Notes: generated from the sequence alone by a model not told the origin. DNA of 64,000 nucleotides from Apostichopus japonicus (GCF_037975245.1 NC_092561.1:2619501-2683500); one strand, 5' to 3'; shown: positions 1 through 13,530, numbered from the stretch's first letter. Translations and numbers: made by a program.

Positions 1-818
1 TCACATGTACAGCTCAGACAGATGTCTGCACTGTTTTCAAAATTGGTATTAATCTAGTCGGCTGATTTCTTTGATACACTGTTCAATAATGTTAAACCAT
101 TGATACATTTTTCAATATGTTATCTAAAGTGCTGTTCAGTTTAATAGTGCTCTGTGTTTGTGATACTACTATGTATGATTAAAACAGCTAATGTGTAACC
201 TGATTGGTCCCTCAATATCACATGCCAAATCTTAACAGTGCTCAGTGTCAAGCTAATGAAACATTGATATGGAGATATTATACTCCATTATAAGAAGTTG
301 TATATCCTAAATAGACTGTATGCACAAGCTTACAATATGATTTCCACTGGCCTGAGTTTGTGTATAATGCTTATCTTGCTTTAGTTGAGAGATTACTTTT
401 ATCTTAACGATTCTCATAATTTGTAAGATAAGCAATATATGTTAGCATGTTTCTTCCATGTGAACATCAAGCCTACATTTCCTGGTAGGCTAGTTCATAC
501 TACAAACACTATACATTATTAATCCGCAGTTTTAAGCTGTTTGGTCATTCATTGTCACATGACCAAACGAAAACAACTATTTAGTCGGTGAAATTAAGTT
601 ATGATATTTAAAATTGTATTCCAAATATATAAACAAACAGGGAGAAAAAGATGAGGAAATTTGTTCCTCTGGAGAGCAACTCAACATGTCAGCACCTTCA
701 GTATACCTGCCTGAAGTCAGATAACCTGGTAGAACATCTATCCACTCCTGATTCCAACCAATATGGTTTGATACTTTATGCCTAACAATACCTCTGTTGC
801 TCTGTTTCTTTCGGTCAG
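1..818 (+). other. Probable intron of the diacylglycerol kinase gene; no exon recognised
   Basis: This AT-rich stretch ends in a pyrimidine-rich acceptor (TTTCTTTCGGTCAG) directly before the ankyrin exon at 819. I see no further ankyrin or kinase exon in it, so the upstream exons of the gene must lie outside the window. Nothing else is supported here. Confidence 0.55.
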
Positions 819-1842
819 GTTCAAAAGCATTGTTGGACGCAGTGGATTACGAGAAAAACCAAACAGCTTTACACAAGGCTGCTTGGTACATGAGAAGGAC
901 TATTTGTACCATGTTAGTTGAAGCAGGGGCATCCCTGACAAACACTGACTACCAGGGAAACACCCCTCGTCTGCAAGCACTAAAAGCAGAAGATAGTGAA
1001 CTAGCTGAATACCTTGAAAGTGAGTGCCTCCCTCCTCACCCTCCTCTCCCTCCACTCCCCAAAGCAGACCTCCCCACCCAGGGTAGAAGATTTGTTTAAC
1101 CCGCTATGAATCAAGTTTGAAATTTATTTTATATTTATACATGTCCACAAAAAGTCAACACAGATGTTTGGTGTACAAAATGAGTATGACTACATAGGAT
1201 AGACAGTAGAGGAATACGAAAGGTTGTTTGTGAAGCTAAAACAACTAAACAGTAACACCAAGGCAGAAAATATGGAAACAAAGAAATTATAGAAATTTAC
1301 AAATAAATGTGACAGATTTCTGATTGAACCTTTAATTTAGTTTCTACGACTTCCTACGAGATGACGATTATTTTGAGATGATTTTAGAAGCCCTTTTGAG
1401 ATTGCAAGTTGAGCAAATACTTAAAGGAAGATTATACTAAATATAATGGCAATAGTTGTTGAGGAATAATTGACCATGTTTCATTCTCTAATGTGTTACT
1501 ACTGTGAAAAGGTCTTTGTTGTGAATGAAGTATGAATGCCTTTTGCTCTCTAGAGATTATAATCATTGCTACAATGAGAGAAAGAGGGTAGGGGGCAAGG
1601 TTAGCATGAGGGTTAGTGGATTGGGGGGAGGGGCCTAGATATTAAGCAAGCCTACCCTCTCCCTGTCAATTATACCCTTATTCTTCTTGGTTTTACCATC
1701 ATTTGCATGATTTCTGTAACTACAGCATTTGATTTTTTTTTTAGAAAATCCAATTCCGTTTTTTTTTTTTTTTTTGGTCTTTTACTTTTTGGTAGAACGT
1801 GAAATTACACTCAAAGGACAGAATCATGAGACTGCTGTTTGA
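819..1842 (+). CDS. DGKZ: 3' end of a type IV (zeta/iota-like) diacylglycerol kinase: ankyrin exon plus terminal exon with PDZ ligand
   Basis: Diacylglycerol kinases phosphorylate diacylglycerol to phosphatidic acid, ending DAG signalling; the zeta/iota type ends in ankyrin repeats and a PDZ-binding tail. Two exons are visible. The first is 819-1019 (acceptor CAG at 816-818, donor GT at 1020). It encodes an ankyrin repeat with TALHKAA, RRTIC, VEAGASL and a D-Y-Q-G-N-T-P-R segment that closely resembles vertebrate DGK-zeta as I remember it. The second starts at 1796 after TTTTTGGTAG and its coding part ends with TGA at 1840-1842. The first exon leaves one base of a codon and the second supplies two, so the splice joins in frame and gives a tail ending N-H-E-T-A-V-stop. 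ETAV is the PDZ-domain ligand of DGK-zeta. The catalytic and C1 domains are outside the window. I cannot separate zeta from iota; an invertebrate probably has a single ancestral gene. Confidence 0.85.
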
Positions 1843-2971
1843 CCAAAGTACTGAAGATGATGAAGAGGCGGTGAAAAAGACAGATTAATGAATGGTGACG
1901 TACCACTATGAGAAATGATTCCAGAAAGGTTTACCTGTTGTGCTAAAGAGAATTTTACTGTATTAACAAGATAGTATCTTAACATGTGCAATCTTGTAAA
2001 GAATCATTCATACTACAGTGGACCAACAACGGGAAAAGATTAATCGAATATTAAATTATTTTAAATTACTTGTTCATAAACAGTTACTAGTAATTAGATT
2101 TTGTGATCCTTTGTGGCTATTTTTCAAGTCTCTCACAAATTTTTTCTTTATATATTTTTTTTTTGTGGCTAGACAGACAATTTCAGAAAGCTCAAAATTT
2201 TTTTTGTGGTAAAGTCAAAATTTTGACTAATTTACTGTAATGTGGTATTAAAGGTTGGAAGGAAGACCTCAGCATCTCTGGAAGTTAAGTGTGGTACTAA
2301 GGACACATGTACAGTGTTCGTTTGGAATCAGTGCAATGGCTTTAGTTTGGACAGAAATACCAGAAGTGCAATCATAAATTTAAACTCAATTGGGTCGTAC
2401 AAATTTTAAATTTCAGACGCAACGCAAAGCCATTGATTGCTTGCGAATGGAATAAATATAAAACAAAAGTTTTTTTTTTCTTCGGGAATGCACAACCATC
2501 CAGAATCCATTTCTATGCTCGTAAAAATGTTATAAAGAGAGTGAATAGAATCACCCACTTACTAATATGTTCCTTTCTTATGAAAAATTTCCCAGTGATT
2601 TGAAATTTGGATGAATATCAATGGTGTCATTAGCAGGACTTTTAATGCTGCCTTATTTAGAGATGACTTTAGGGACAAAAGTAATTTTGATAAGTTGTTA
2701 GACCGTTATGGGACACTGCTATCACTCCAGGTCTGTATTTCTATATCACTGTTGACTTTTAAGAAATGCCCCTTTAAAACATGATAGGCTCATCAATGAA
2801 AGTGGCTGGACTACTACATCTAATATACAGAACATTACAGTAGGTCAATTACTCAGATAACATCACAATCTCAATAAGGAAAGCATGAGACTTTTGTGAC
2901 AAAATGGTTTTGCCTGAGTTTGTAGAATTTATAAACGATTGATTAACATTAACTATTTAGGTCTACACTGA
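1843..2971 (+). other. 3' untranslated region and downstream flank of the kinase gene
   Basis: No reading frame of interest follows the TGA at 1840. A canonical AATAAA at 2451-2456 is the best polyadenylation signal candidate. Short poly-T runs are present. No RNA gene is seen. Confidence 0.5.
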
Positions 2972-3449
2972 GTGGCCAACCTCTTCATGGATGAAGGGCC
3001 AACCTCTTCTAGGGGCCAACCTCTTCATGGATGAGGGGCCAAACTCTTAATGGATGAGGGGCCAACCTCTTCATGGATGAGGGGCCAAACTCTTTAATGG
3101 ATGAGGGCCAAACCTCTTCATGGATGAGGGCCCAACCTCTTCATGGATCAGGGCCAAACACTTCATGGATGAGGGGCCAACCTCTTCGTGGATGAGGGGC
3201 CAAACTCTTTAATGGATGAGGGCCCAACCTCTTCATGGATGAGGGGGGCCAAACTCTTCATGGGTGAGTGCCCAACCTCTTCATGGACGAGGGCCAAACT
3301 CTTCATGGATGAGGGCCCAACCTCTTCATGGACGAGGGCCCAACCTCTTCATAGATGTGGGCCCAACTTCTTCATGGATGAGGGCCCAACCTCTTCATGG
3401 ATGAGGCCCAACCTCTTCATAGATGAGGGCCAACCTTATCATGGATTGA
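2972..3449. repeat. Minisatellite, unit about 23-24 bp, roughly 20 copies
   Basis: Units of the type GGGCCAACCTCTTCATGGAT repeat head to tail with one- or two-base indels (variants AAACTCTT, ATAGATG, GACGAGG). The indels shift the frame, so the apparent open frame across the array is a by-product of the repeat and not a gene. Confidence 0.95.
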
Positions 3450-3554
3450 GTCTTAAAGGATCATTCCTAAGATTAATCATATTTTTATGCTGAATATATC
3501 TTGAAAACTGGTATTGGTACATTACATTACTAGCAGTGAAGTTTTATTTTTATT

Positions 3555-3775
3555 TTTGTCTTGGACTAATGGACATAGCAAGACTATATTTTGTCTTGGA
3601 CTAATGGACATAGCAAGACTATATTTTGTCTTGGACTAATGACATATCAAGACTATATTTTGTCTTGGACTAATGGACATATCAAGACTATATTTTTCCT
3701 TGGAATAATGGAATAATGGACATACCAAGACTATATTTTGTCTTTGACTAAACTATATTTTGTCCTTTACCAGGA
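3555..3775. repeat. Minisatellite, 35-bp unit, four good copies plus degenerate ones
   Basis: The word TTTGTCTTGGACTAATG recurs at spacings of 35, 35 and 34 bp, each time followed by ACATA(G/T)CAAGACTATAT. Copies after about 3690 are degenerate, with an internal AATGG duplication. It is unrelated to the preceding minisatellite. Confidence 0.95.
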
Positions 3776-6700
3776 TATGAAACTGTTTGTGGATGGATTG
3801 GACTCTTTTTTCTAAGCATCATTGCTCTTAGGGAAGGTGTGTTACATGACCAACAATGACCAGAGTGTCCAAGAGAAGTATTTTCTATCGTAGTGAATAG
3901 CTTTGGGGATCATATTATATTGGAAATATATGTTTATTTATGGGATGAAAGATGAATTGTAGATAGATTTGATCAATTTGAACAGTGTAATTAACCCAAT
4001 TAGATTAGTAAGCTCATGGTTAAATATTGTGACATTGGTATATTCATCAAACTGTAAATATATATATCAAAATTTTCTATTAATTTCCAAGAACTCCTTG
4101 TACAATGCAGGTCCTAGCTCCAAAATATTATTATAAAAACTATTTTTCAAAATTGAGATGACTGTATAACTAAGAAACGTCAGTACATAGTGATGCACTT
4201 CCATAAACACTGGGAGATAAATTGACCCAAACAGAAATTGATTTTAATATCTACATTATTACCTTCCAACAAAAGTAAAACACAATCACATCTTTCGTGA
4301 CCAGAATTGGCGAGTATAAAAGGCTGGCCATTCTTCTCATTTATAGTGCTGCTTTAGGGCTTGCTCAAACCCCAACCTACCCCTCTCCCCCCCCCCCCAA
4401 AGGAAAGAAAAACCCCACACACCGAACCACTGATGAGAGCACACACAGTGACGGTTTTCAGTTAATGGCCCAAGCTTGCTTGTTTAGGTCACATGTAAAA
4501 TTACTTTGACATCATTGATGTAAGAAATACATTTGTTAAAGACTCTACAGTTTTAGCCACCTCAGATGACTGCCTGTCAGGAAAACTATGAATCATTCTG
4601 TTTTTCCCGACTGAAGCTCATGATGTGACTTAAAACTGGCAAAAATCTTGATCCACTGTGGTCTTTAGCTCAACCATACCCTGCCGGACGATCCACGATT
4701 TTCTACATGTAAACGACTGAGGTTAGTGTTAGAGTTGATGGTACTATATGGTTGAAGCAGTAGTGTCAAGCGAGACCCTTTTAATCCCAGAAAAGTGATA
4801 TTATCAAACCGTATCTAGAGATAATGGTACTATATGGTTGGAGCCGTAGTGTCAAGAGAGACCCTTTAAATCCCAGAAAAGTGATATTATCAAACCGTAT
4901 CTATAGATAATGGTACTATTGTGGACCATGATAACATTGGCTTGCATACAGTCATCATTCTTGCAAAATTTTAGAAAAACTAGCATAGCCTAAATATGCC
5001 ACCTGTATAAAGGAGTATCAGGTGATCACTGAGTGACCATTCTGGTAAAATATAATGAAATTAATTAAATAGAAGAACTTAAAAATGAGTCTTTCTGTAT
5101 AGCGATGGGAGATATGATTAGATTATATTCAACTTGTGTAATCTCTTGTTATTACATTAAATGTGACATGATTCACACTGTAGGTATAGGTATGTATTTT
5201 ATCTAGTATTTAATCATGTGACCATTTGTAGAGCGTAGCTTTAGGCTAAGTTATATCAAATTCTGAAGGGGGGGGGGGGAGAAAAAAGGAAAGAAAAAAA
5301 ATGGTGTTTTTCTGTTTTTTGAAGATATATTAATTTTATTTTATTTTTATTTTTGTAATCATAGCTGCTATATATGTCCGAATATATTGAAAAAATATAC
5401 ATATTCTATACTGTCATTTGAATGGACTTTAGACCTATGTGACTAGAAATGTCGTCCTAAAGAGTCAAGGATGTCAATTTTCTTGAAATCATTACTCGAT
5501 ATGTTAACCATTTATGATTTATTCTGTAGAGAAATGACTAAAACAACAAAAAAATAACAGTAATTGTTATGATTATTTTTCTAAAAGTAGCCATTATAGA
5601 AATATCAGGCATATGTTGCATTTAGTTACTTAAGCAATCATAGTTTTATGCTTCAAGCAGCCTTAACATTTTTTTTTAATATTTATTAAAAGCGGTGTTC
5701 GTTAACAGCTGGTTTAAAAAAAAAATCAAAATCTGGCAATCCTATCACCCTTTTCTCTTGGTATGAAGACAAAAAATGATTTGGATTTTGGTTTAAGATG
5801 ATATTTTTAAAGAGTTATTTATATCTGTTAATTTGAGTGTAGGAGCTGTTTCTTAAAAGTTAACTTTGACTTAATTATCACAGAAATGTTTCAGCTCTTC
5901 GCATGCATTGAGGTAAGATAAAATTGCACTAAAGCTGATAGAACTAAACCTTGACTAACAGTAAACACATTCAAGTTAGTTCTCCATGTAGCCGTATGGG
6001 GTAATTATTGGTGTTGGTAGGGTTTACTACAATATATAGATAACTTGTGCAGTTTTGTTTCACACTGAAGGAACTTACACTTTTCTGGGGCTAGTTCACA
6101 AAGTGTCATGCACATGGATTTCTTTGGAATCTTTGCCACAGGGTTGCTGCAGACTCCACTTTCAACCCATGTTCTGGGTGGGTTAACCCTATGAAAAACT
6201 TGTGGTAATAATGTGTGATAAAGGGTGGAAACTGGCATGCGTGCGTTTGTGTGTGTCAAAATCACACGTTTTCAGTGAAAGCCGTCGTGATATTGAGATA
6301 TAGTCTGCATGCAAATTTGGTGTCATTGATATGGGTTTTCTTTTTGTTTGGTTTCTTGTTTTTCCTAGTTAATGCCAGCTCATATTAATTATCAAGACCA
6401 ATGAAGTATTGTGTCACATGTGTCATGTGTATCAGCATGTTGCAATTAGCCACAACTTTGTGGTGATCCTGCAGATTTAACTAACTGTGACCAAATTGTA
6501 ATCACTTTCTGTGACTCTGTCAACAAGTTCATGTTACAAGGATTTTTCGTTAAAAGTTGGAAGGATGGATATATCAAGCAAGCTAAATCGTTGATCGATG
6601 GCATTGCCAAAATTTCAGCTGATTGCAAAATGCTGCTTTTGACCTTCCAAATGAGTAGAGAAAATATTATGGATAATGTAGAATCAGAAAATATGATATT

Positions 6701-9019
6701 AAATGATGTTTATTTTAATTCTCTTATGAGGAAAGAGTGTGACTACTTGTTGTAACAGATTAGATCAGAAGGTTTTCCTTCAAGAACAGAATTTGGGAGC
6801 AGACTTTCAGAATAACAAATTTTGAGTTACGTTTAAGACTTTGAGACATGGAATGCAAGGACTCCATTATATACCACCCCCTCCATCCTCCATCCTACAT
6901 AGATGCCCCTAATCCAGTTCCTCTCTCCACATAAGTAGTAGCATTGCTCTTAGCGCTGATTGTACAATGTTGAGAACTAGAACAATCAAGTAACAGCAGC
7001 ACTTTTCACCACCTTAACACCAGCCAGATTTAAATCTCATAGCGGTAGAAAAAACACTAAACATGATGTTATTATTAGAACCTCAGAAGATTTCTCATTA
7101 TTTTGTTTTGCTAATTTTGTGTTGTTTTCCATAGTAACGCCCACCGCCACAAGCAGTAAATAATGTGCATAACTAGAAACAAAGTACATCACTGCCTGAT
7201 AATATAGCATTAGCATGGTTAAACACATTTTATGCTATGAGTAAACTCTGACACTGTTTGACCCATGTCAAGAGTAAACACACTTTATTACAAGTTGGAC
7301 ATAAACATTTAGGGTATATCCCATTATTAAAAGCACATGCAAATTTCCATGAACAAAGGAATCCATTTCATTCACAAATATATTTCACAAGCGAAAACAT
7401 TTTCTTATAGATTTTTACCAGCAAAGATGTTGAGAATTGCTGAATGGTAGGCACACCGACTGATCCTCGCTCTGGCCAGGTAACATCCTCTGGAAATGTT
7501 CTTCTCATGTAGAAGGCAGAATAATATATAGAAGGCCGTAAAGGCCAAAAACACATACTGCTTAGATTAACAATATAATACAATATCATCACAGATATCA
7601 AGTAGGTAGGAAGTCAAGTATGTTCGTTTGTTCATGAAAATGCACTTTCTATGGGATATATATATACTTAACAATTTAGCCTTACTGTGATGATAAGGCA
7701 GTAGGCTTCACTAAACTAATCAACATTTATTTTATTTTCATGGCTTACGTACCAGCTACTCATGAATATTTATTGAATGAATTACACACACAAAGCCTAC
7801 AATGTACAAAAGTGCCTGATATTGAAGCAGTGGACTGTGTTTTTGGCTACCGTGCCACTCATATTACCTGTCTGTTCAATTCAGTGAGAGAAACTTTGGA
7901 CGTTTGAGTAGAACCCCCACCCCCCCCCCCACCCCCACCCTCCCGTAACACCCTTTGTGGGGTGCAATGTGGCATTTGTAACTCTGTATGTGTCTGACCA
8001 AAAGTGGTCCTATTCCTATGTATGTTGTTAGTATATTAACTTACTTTTAATTTGCATTGTTGGGCTGGAATGTGTTTTTTTTTTGTTGGTTACTAAGCAG
8101 GGTATTTTAAGGCAGATAAGTTCCAATTCTCTTTTGTTGTTCCTTTTTATTGCAAAAAGTTATTATTTTCTTCGGCAAATTCATTTATCACTTGCAGAAG
8201 TTTAAAAAATGTAGTGCTATTTTTTTTTATCATTTCACTTAACTTTAGTTTTCCCAGGGCATTTGTGATGTTGAATCTACCTCAGGGGACATTAAAGTCT
8301 CAGTTTAACAAACCAAAGACTAGGTTAACATTTAAGGGCTATATTGTTTGGAAACTTGCTGGGTTATTTTATCCTCCACATAAATAAAAGAAACCCACCC
8401 CCCACCCAAAAAAAAATATATAAAGATATATATATATCGATCCTGTGTTTACAATCATGGTGCAATATTTCACCGTCTTTTAAGAGATCTCGATTAGAGG
8501 GAAATAGTTTGATCTTAAAAGAATCATTAATAGGAACAAAAGAAGGTGTGTGGTGGTGGGGGGGGGGGGGAAGAAGTTAGAAAAAATAATAGTAAGGTAT
8601 TTTAGTAATTACCAGATTTTTTTTATGTTTTAGCTTAAAGTTCATAGAGATATTAGCCGTTCTGTCATGTTATAATTATGTACTCATTTTCTAATCCAAG
8701 CATTTCAATTTAATGGACTTGTAATAATATCATTTTTGTTGAGATTACAAGGCTAGCTTATATTACAACCCTTCAACCTCGGGCCCCCTTGCCTTACCCC
8801 CATCTTTTTTTTCAGATGAGTACACAAACTTTATGAAGTTATATAGTCACTATCCTGATGATGTATTTAGTGTATGTTCCATTAAGTGAAAGGTTTTCTT
8901 TGCTGTTAGAGTACCACACTCTTCTGATATGTCCATGTTGAGTACCTCATTCTAGTACTAGTACTTCTAGTGATGAGCCTCATTAGAGTACATGTGTCCC
9001 TTTGCTACAGAAGATGATA
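3776..9019. other. Intergenic stretch without a recognisable gene
   Basis: The stretch is AT-rich with poly-G/poly-C tracts (5269-5279, 7917-7931, 8559-8570), a (TA)n-like stretch near 8420-8440 and the 86-bp duplication listed separately. Open frames are short, lack splice context and show no domain I recognise. Confidence 0.5.
4741..4919. repeat. 86-bp tandem duplication (two copies)
   Basis: GTACTATATGGTTG begins at 4741 and again at 4827, and GTACTAT recurs at 4913, giving an exact 86-bp period. The copies differ at only a few positions, so the duplication is young. Confidence 0.9.
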
Positions 9020-9905
9020 ATGAACCTAGGTAGGGAGGTTAGGATCCCCATGTATAGTACCCTGGTCCCTCTAGTAGAGATTGCAGACTGTTAGGTAGGC
9101 TAGAGTACCTACATCACATAGTGATGACCCTAGGTAGGGAGCTTAGGATCCCCCCCCCCATATAGTACCCTGGTCCCTCTAGTAGAGATTGCAGACTGTG
9201 GTAGGTAGGCTAGAGTACCTACATCACATAGTGATGACCGTAGGTAGGGAGGTTAGGCTCCCCCCATATAGTACCCTGGTCCCTCTACTAGAGATTGCAG
9301 ACTGTGGTAGGTAGGCTAGAGTACCTACATCACATAGTAATGACCGTAGGTAGGGAGGTTAGGCTCCCCCCATATAGTACCCAGGTCCCTCTAGTAGAGA
9401 TTGCAGACTGTGGTATGTAGGCTAAAGTACCTACATCACATAGTGATGACCGTAGGTAGGGAGGTTAGGATCCCCCCATATAGTACCCAGGTCCCTCTAG
9501 TAGAGATTGCAGACTGTGGTAGGTAGGCTAGAGTACCTACATCACATAGTGATGACCGTAGGTAGGGAGGTTAGGATCCCCCCATATAGTACCCTGGTCC
9601 CTCTAGTAGAGATTGCAGACTGTAGTATGTAGGCTAAAGTACCTACATCACATAGTGATGACCGTAGGTAAGGAGGTGAGGCTCCCCCCATATAGTACCC
9701 TGGTCCCTCTAGTAGTGATTGCAGACTGTTGTAGGTAGGCTAGAGTACCTACATCACATAGTAAAGACCCTAGTATGTAGGGAGGTTAGGATCCCCCCCC
9801 CCCCATATAGTACCCAGGTCTCTCTAGTAGAGATTACAGACTGTGGTAGGTAGGCTAGAGTACCTACATCACATTGTGATGACCGTAGGTAGGGAGGTTA
9901 GGATC
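9020..9905. repeat. Satellite-like tandem array, 106-bp unit, about eight copies
   Basis: The word ACCTACATCACATAGTGATG begins at 9107, 9217, 9323, 9429, 9535, 9641, 9747 and 9862 (last copy with one mismatch). Spacings are 110, 106, 106, 106, 106, 106 and 115 bp; the two longer ones come mainly from longer poly-C runs. Each unit carries GGTAGGGAGGTTAGG, a C-run, ATATAGTACCC and GTCCCTCTAGTAGAGATTGC. No reading frame is conserved. Confidence 0.95.
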
Positions 9906-9963
9906 CCTTTAGGTTAGGAGTACAGGTTAGAAGTATAGGTTAGGAGCATAGGTTAGGAGTACT
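9906..9963. repeat. Short array of a GTTAGGAGTA-type 13-15 bp unit
   Basis: Four to five copies of AGGTTAGGAGTACA-like units follow directly on the 106-bp satellite and appear to have grown out of its GAGGTTAGG motif. Confidence 0.8.
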
Positions 9964-12900
9964 CACATGCTCGTACTAGGCATATGGTGAACTCTGAAGC
10001 TGGGGAGGGAGGCTAGGACCCCATACAAAATATCACATCCCCCAACTCTAGATTACCATGGACCTGTGGTAGGAATCTTTGGAACCCATAAAGTACCACT
10101 CCCTCCTTTTAGGGATGATAAACCACAATCTACCTCATAAATGTGAACCGTGGGGTACAACTCGTGCTAGTCATAGGCTGTGAACTAACCCTTTAAAATA
10201 GTTTGTGATTATTTTCTGTCTAAATGAGCAACTTAGCCTCTGGGATTTATATCAGACCTAAATAGGTTAAATACCCAAGTAAAATGAATTACTAAAGTAA
10301 ACCCCAATTTGTGCATATGTCTCAAACTATCACTGAGGTTAAGCGAGTCATAACTGAGGCTATGCTAGCACGAGTGCCTCATAGTGCCTCATTAATATAC
10401 ACTCCACTGGGCAGCTCATGATAAGCGGCGTAGCTTTCTAGGTCATAGTAGAAGCAATGCGTTTATTATTTCATTCTTTGTTCGCTTTTAAACCATTAAT
10501 ACCTCATTTTAAGATTATCGGGGGAAGATGACATCAACTTAAAATTTCTAAATAAATTCAGTTTACTGACATTATGAAGATTTATGCAATGTGATCAATT
10601 AGAGAGAACCCTTCATAACCCCACTCCACCCCCTCCCCTACCCCCCACCACCTCCCCCAGTCTCCTTCCCCCTAACCTTTCCTTGTTTTCCAGATTATAG
10701 AATCAGATTTGCATTCAACTAGCTACCCATAGTTAGGTCTGTTTATTTGAATGTTTGTTCTATTAGTTGCTTCCTTCCAATAAACTTTGCACAGGACTGG
10801 GTAATTGGCAACTTTAGAACCATCTATAAATAGACATGTCGCTTCAATTTAATACCATCTCCCTCCCCCCACCCCCTCCCTCTCCTTTGTGTAGAATGTT
10901 AGTCACGACAAGATGTATGTTGTCTCAGTCAGTCAGTGTGTGTGTGTATATATAAATCTATATGTTAGTTTGTTATGTCTGTTTTACTCTAGTGATTTGT
11001 AATAGGCTTTCAATTTGAAAGCATTCCCAGTGAGGGAGAGGGTTGGGTGGAGTTTTTTGCATTCTGAACCTTAGTGAATTATTGATGGCGGATACTGTGA
11101 TGGCAGCCTTTGCATTCCCTGATCTACTCCATCGTATGTTTTTACCTACTATGGAATCCGTGACGGTACATTGTTTTTACCTAGTTTGTTACAACTATAA
11201 GTAGTCACACTGTCAAGGGCTCAATTTGAAATGACCCTCCTCCCCTACCGTATAAAAGCCTGTAGATGATCAATGATGCAGTTGAGTCAGAGGTCATTTG
11301 TTGTCTTTTAGTTCAAAATGAATCATCGTTCGTTCCAACACTTGTGAACAATTTATTCAATGATATACCAACCACTTCCTCCTGATTCTATAAGAGGGAC
11401 AAAGAGATTATTGAAACGCCAACCTTATTATTACCTGCGAATTACTTTTCGGTCTTTTTTTCTCTCTTTAAAACGTTACAACTCAGTTTATTGTAAAGTA
11501 AAAGAGGTTTCTATGTGGTCATATCAGTACCTTCTGATTTTGACGTCATGAAGATGGAATGACGTCATGAATATAATGAATAATATTATCACCGACTGCC
11601 GAGAACTTGGGAAGCACATGTGTTGTGTATGTATACATATGGCATCTGGATCCATTTGTAAGTTTAATTACCTACAATATGAATGCACACAAACAAAACT
11701 TGGCTCTTTTACTACAAAAAGAATAGTGGCGTGAAATGTACTGTGAGTCTAACGATTATTTTCAGTGTACAAAACGAGCTGGAGAACATATGCCAGGTTA
11801 CTAGAATTCAGTAATTATACCAAAATGTCAAAAATCGATATAATTTGATATAATTTTATGATAATCGTTTTTGTTGATCAGTTGGTAATGTTTGTTAGTT
11901 TATGCTCCCGTTTTGATTAATACACACATTGGTTATGTCTGTGATGTTTTATTTTAAACCAATGCTAAAGTTTTGATTGAAGTTTTTGAATTAATGAATC
12001 GATCTGGTATCACAAAATTGAATTGTACTATTGCGGAATTTATGAATATTCATTACCATACAGTGCAATCTTTAAATAATTGTTTGTGAGTTTATTTTCT
12101 TCTTTCTTTTCCATGAAAGAAATATTGTGCAATTAGTGGATAAAAAGATGGCTGTATATATTATGCAGAATTTACAATATTCTGTACGAAAAGATAGCCC
12201 CCCCCCCCCCAACACACACACACACACAATTTCACCATCTCAGAAAACGACCCATCAGTAATCCAAACACGGATCATTCAATTCAATGGACACTATAAGG
12301 TCGCACATGCGCATCAGCTTGGCTTCATCATTACGCATACCTTGAGGCGTTGTGAGCAAATAACGTTGCGTTGATTCACTGTTTTTGGTGTGTAAGAAAT
12401 GAAGGAGTCTTAATTGTTTCTAGCCCTCTTTAGTTACTGAAATTTACTGAACCACGTTACTATTATTTCTTATGTACGTATTAGGTTGTTTTCATTCGTT
12501 TACTCTGCATATTTTACTAGATAATTTATTTCTAACCTATATTTTACATGAGTTAAACATCACACCTTGAAAATGACCCTTTAAAAAGTGTGGGCCTTTT
12601 GCACTTTCTTAATTAATAAATACAGCAGTGATTAATAATCCTTCTGCGAAATATTGACTGATGGTAGTATTTGACATCACGTGATATTGCAACGTCTCAA
12701 GCATATCAAAGGGTTTTAATGTTTGAGGGGAAATTTTGAATTTTGGACAGCCAGTTTGAATGTACAGTTTTGCACAGTAAATTTTAACTTTCATTTTAAA
12801 TTTTAATTAGGAAATTGTCCTGGCCATTTTCGATGGGATACGGCACTTTCGCCGTTCATCCAACCACCACCATGGGTCAAGTCAGTGGACGTTGTTTTAA

Positions 12901-13530
12901 AACCTATGTTGTGCTGTAAATTTCTGTCAAGAAACTTGTGTACACACAGTTTTCAGTTGAACTTCTTGCAGGGACCCCATAGCCACTGCCTATGGTGGTA
13001 GTGATCATTATCATTGTACAAGCTAACTGGATGACATTTGGATCCAGAGTATAGTACAATGTGATGTTATACCTAATGATTTTGAATGTTAGTTATAGGA
13101 AGTCATTTTAATTAACGTTACATATTGAATCAACAGGGGTTATTATTCCTGGAATAATGTCATGTTGTAATAGAGGGAGGCATTATACAGAGGGCGCCGT
13201 GATTTAAAGAGGGCGGTGTACATCATATAGAGAGCAGCATTTTCGATGATATACTATAGCACCATGCTGGTCTTGGTTCTTTAACACCATGTTTACGTAG
13301 TCAGACAAGTGTTTACAATAAATATTACGAAAAATATTGTGAGTCTCCATTGTTTTATTTTGTTTGGAAAAGAGCGAAGATATCGATGGCAAGAGACGGG
13401 ATACAAAACGGTGACCTCTGGGTAACAATCCCAGCGTATACCAATTAAGTGTCTTTTTGAAAAGAATATATACAATATATACTATAAAACAACACTAGAC
13501 TATATAATATAATATACAAATATATAATAA
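9964..13530. other. Intergenic stretch, no gene recognised
   Basis: Contains C-rich runs (about 10620-10670 and 10860-10885), a short (TG)n/(TA)n tract near 10937-10955, poly-C followed by (CA)n at 12199-12228, and two palindromic TGACGTCA sites at 11541-11567. A TATAAAAG at about 11251 is a possible promoter, but no coding exon follows it. Confidence 0.5.
11541..11567. promoter_or_regulatory. Pair of CRE-type palindromes (TGACGTCA) 19 bp apart
   Basis: Two perfect TGACGTCA octamers occur at 11541-11548 and 11560-11567, each followed by TGAA. This is the consensus CREB/ATF site. No gene start is evident beside it, so a regulatory role is inference from the motif alone. Confidence 0.35.

Noticed and set aside
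3188-3493. Open frame of about 100 codons rich in MDEGP and SSW words
   Set aside because: It is the translation of the 23-24 bp minisatellite; unit indels break any lasting frame.
6531-6755. 74-codon plus-strand frame at 6.5 kb
   Set aside because: It looks mildly protein-like, but I recognise no domain, see no convincing acceptor before it, and a minus-strand frame overlaps it; not enough to call an exon.
9020-9905. CRISPR-like repeat array
   Set aside because: Units are contiguous 106-bp tandem repeats without unique spacers, in a eukaryotic context.
9908-9963. GGTTAGG words reminiscent of a telomere repeat
   Set aside because: The unit is 13-15 bp with GAGTA spacers, not (TTAGGG)n or (TTAGG)n, and it derives from the adjacent satellite.
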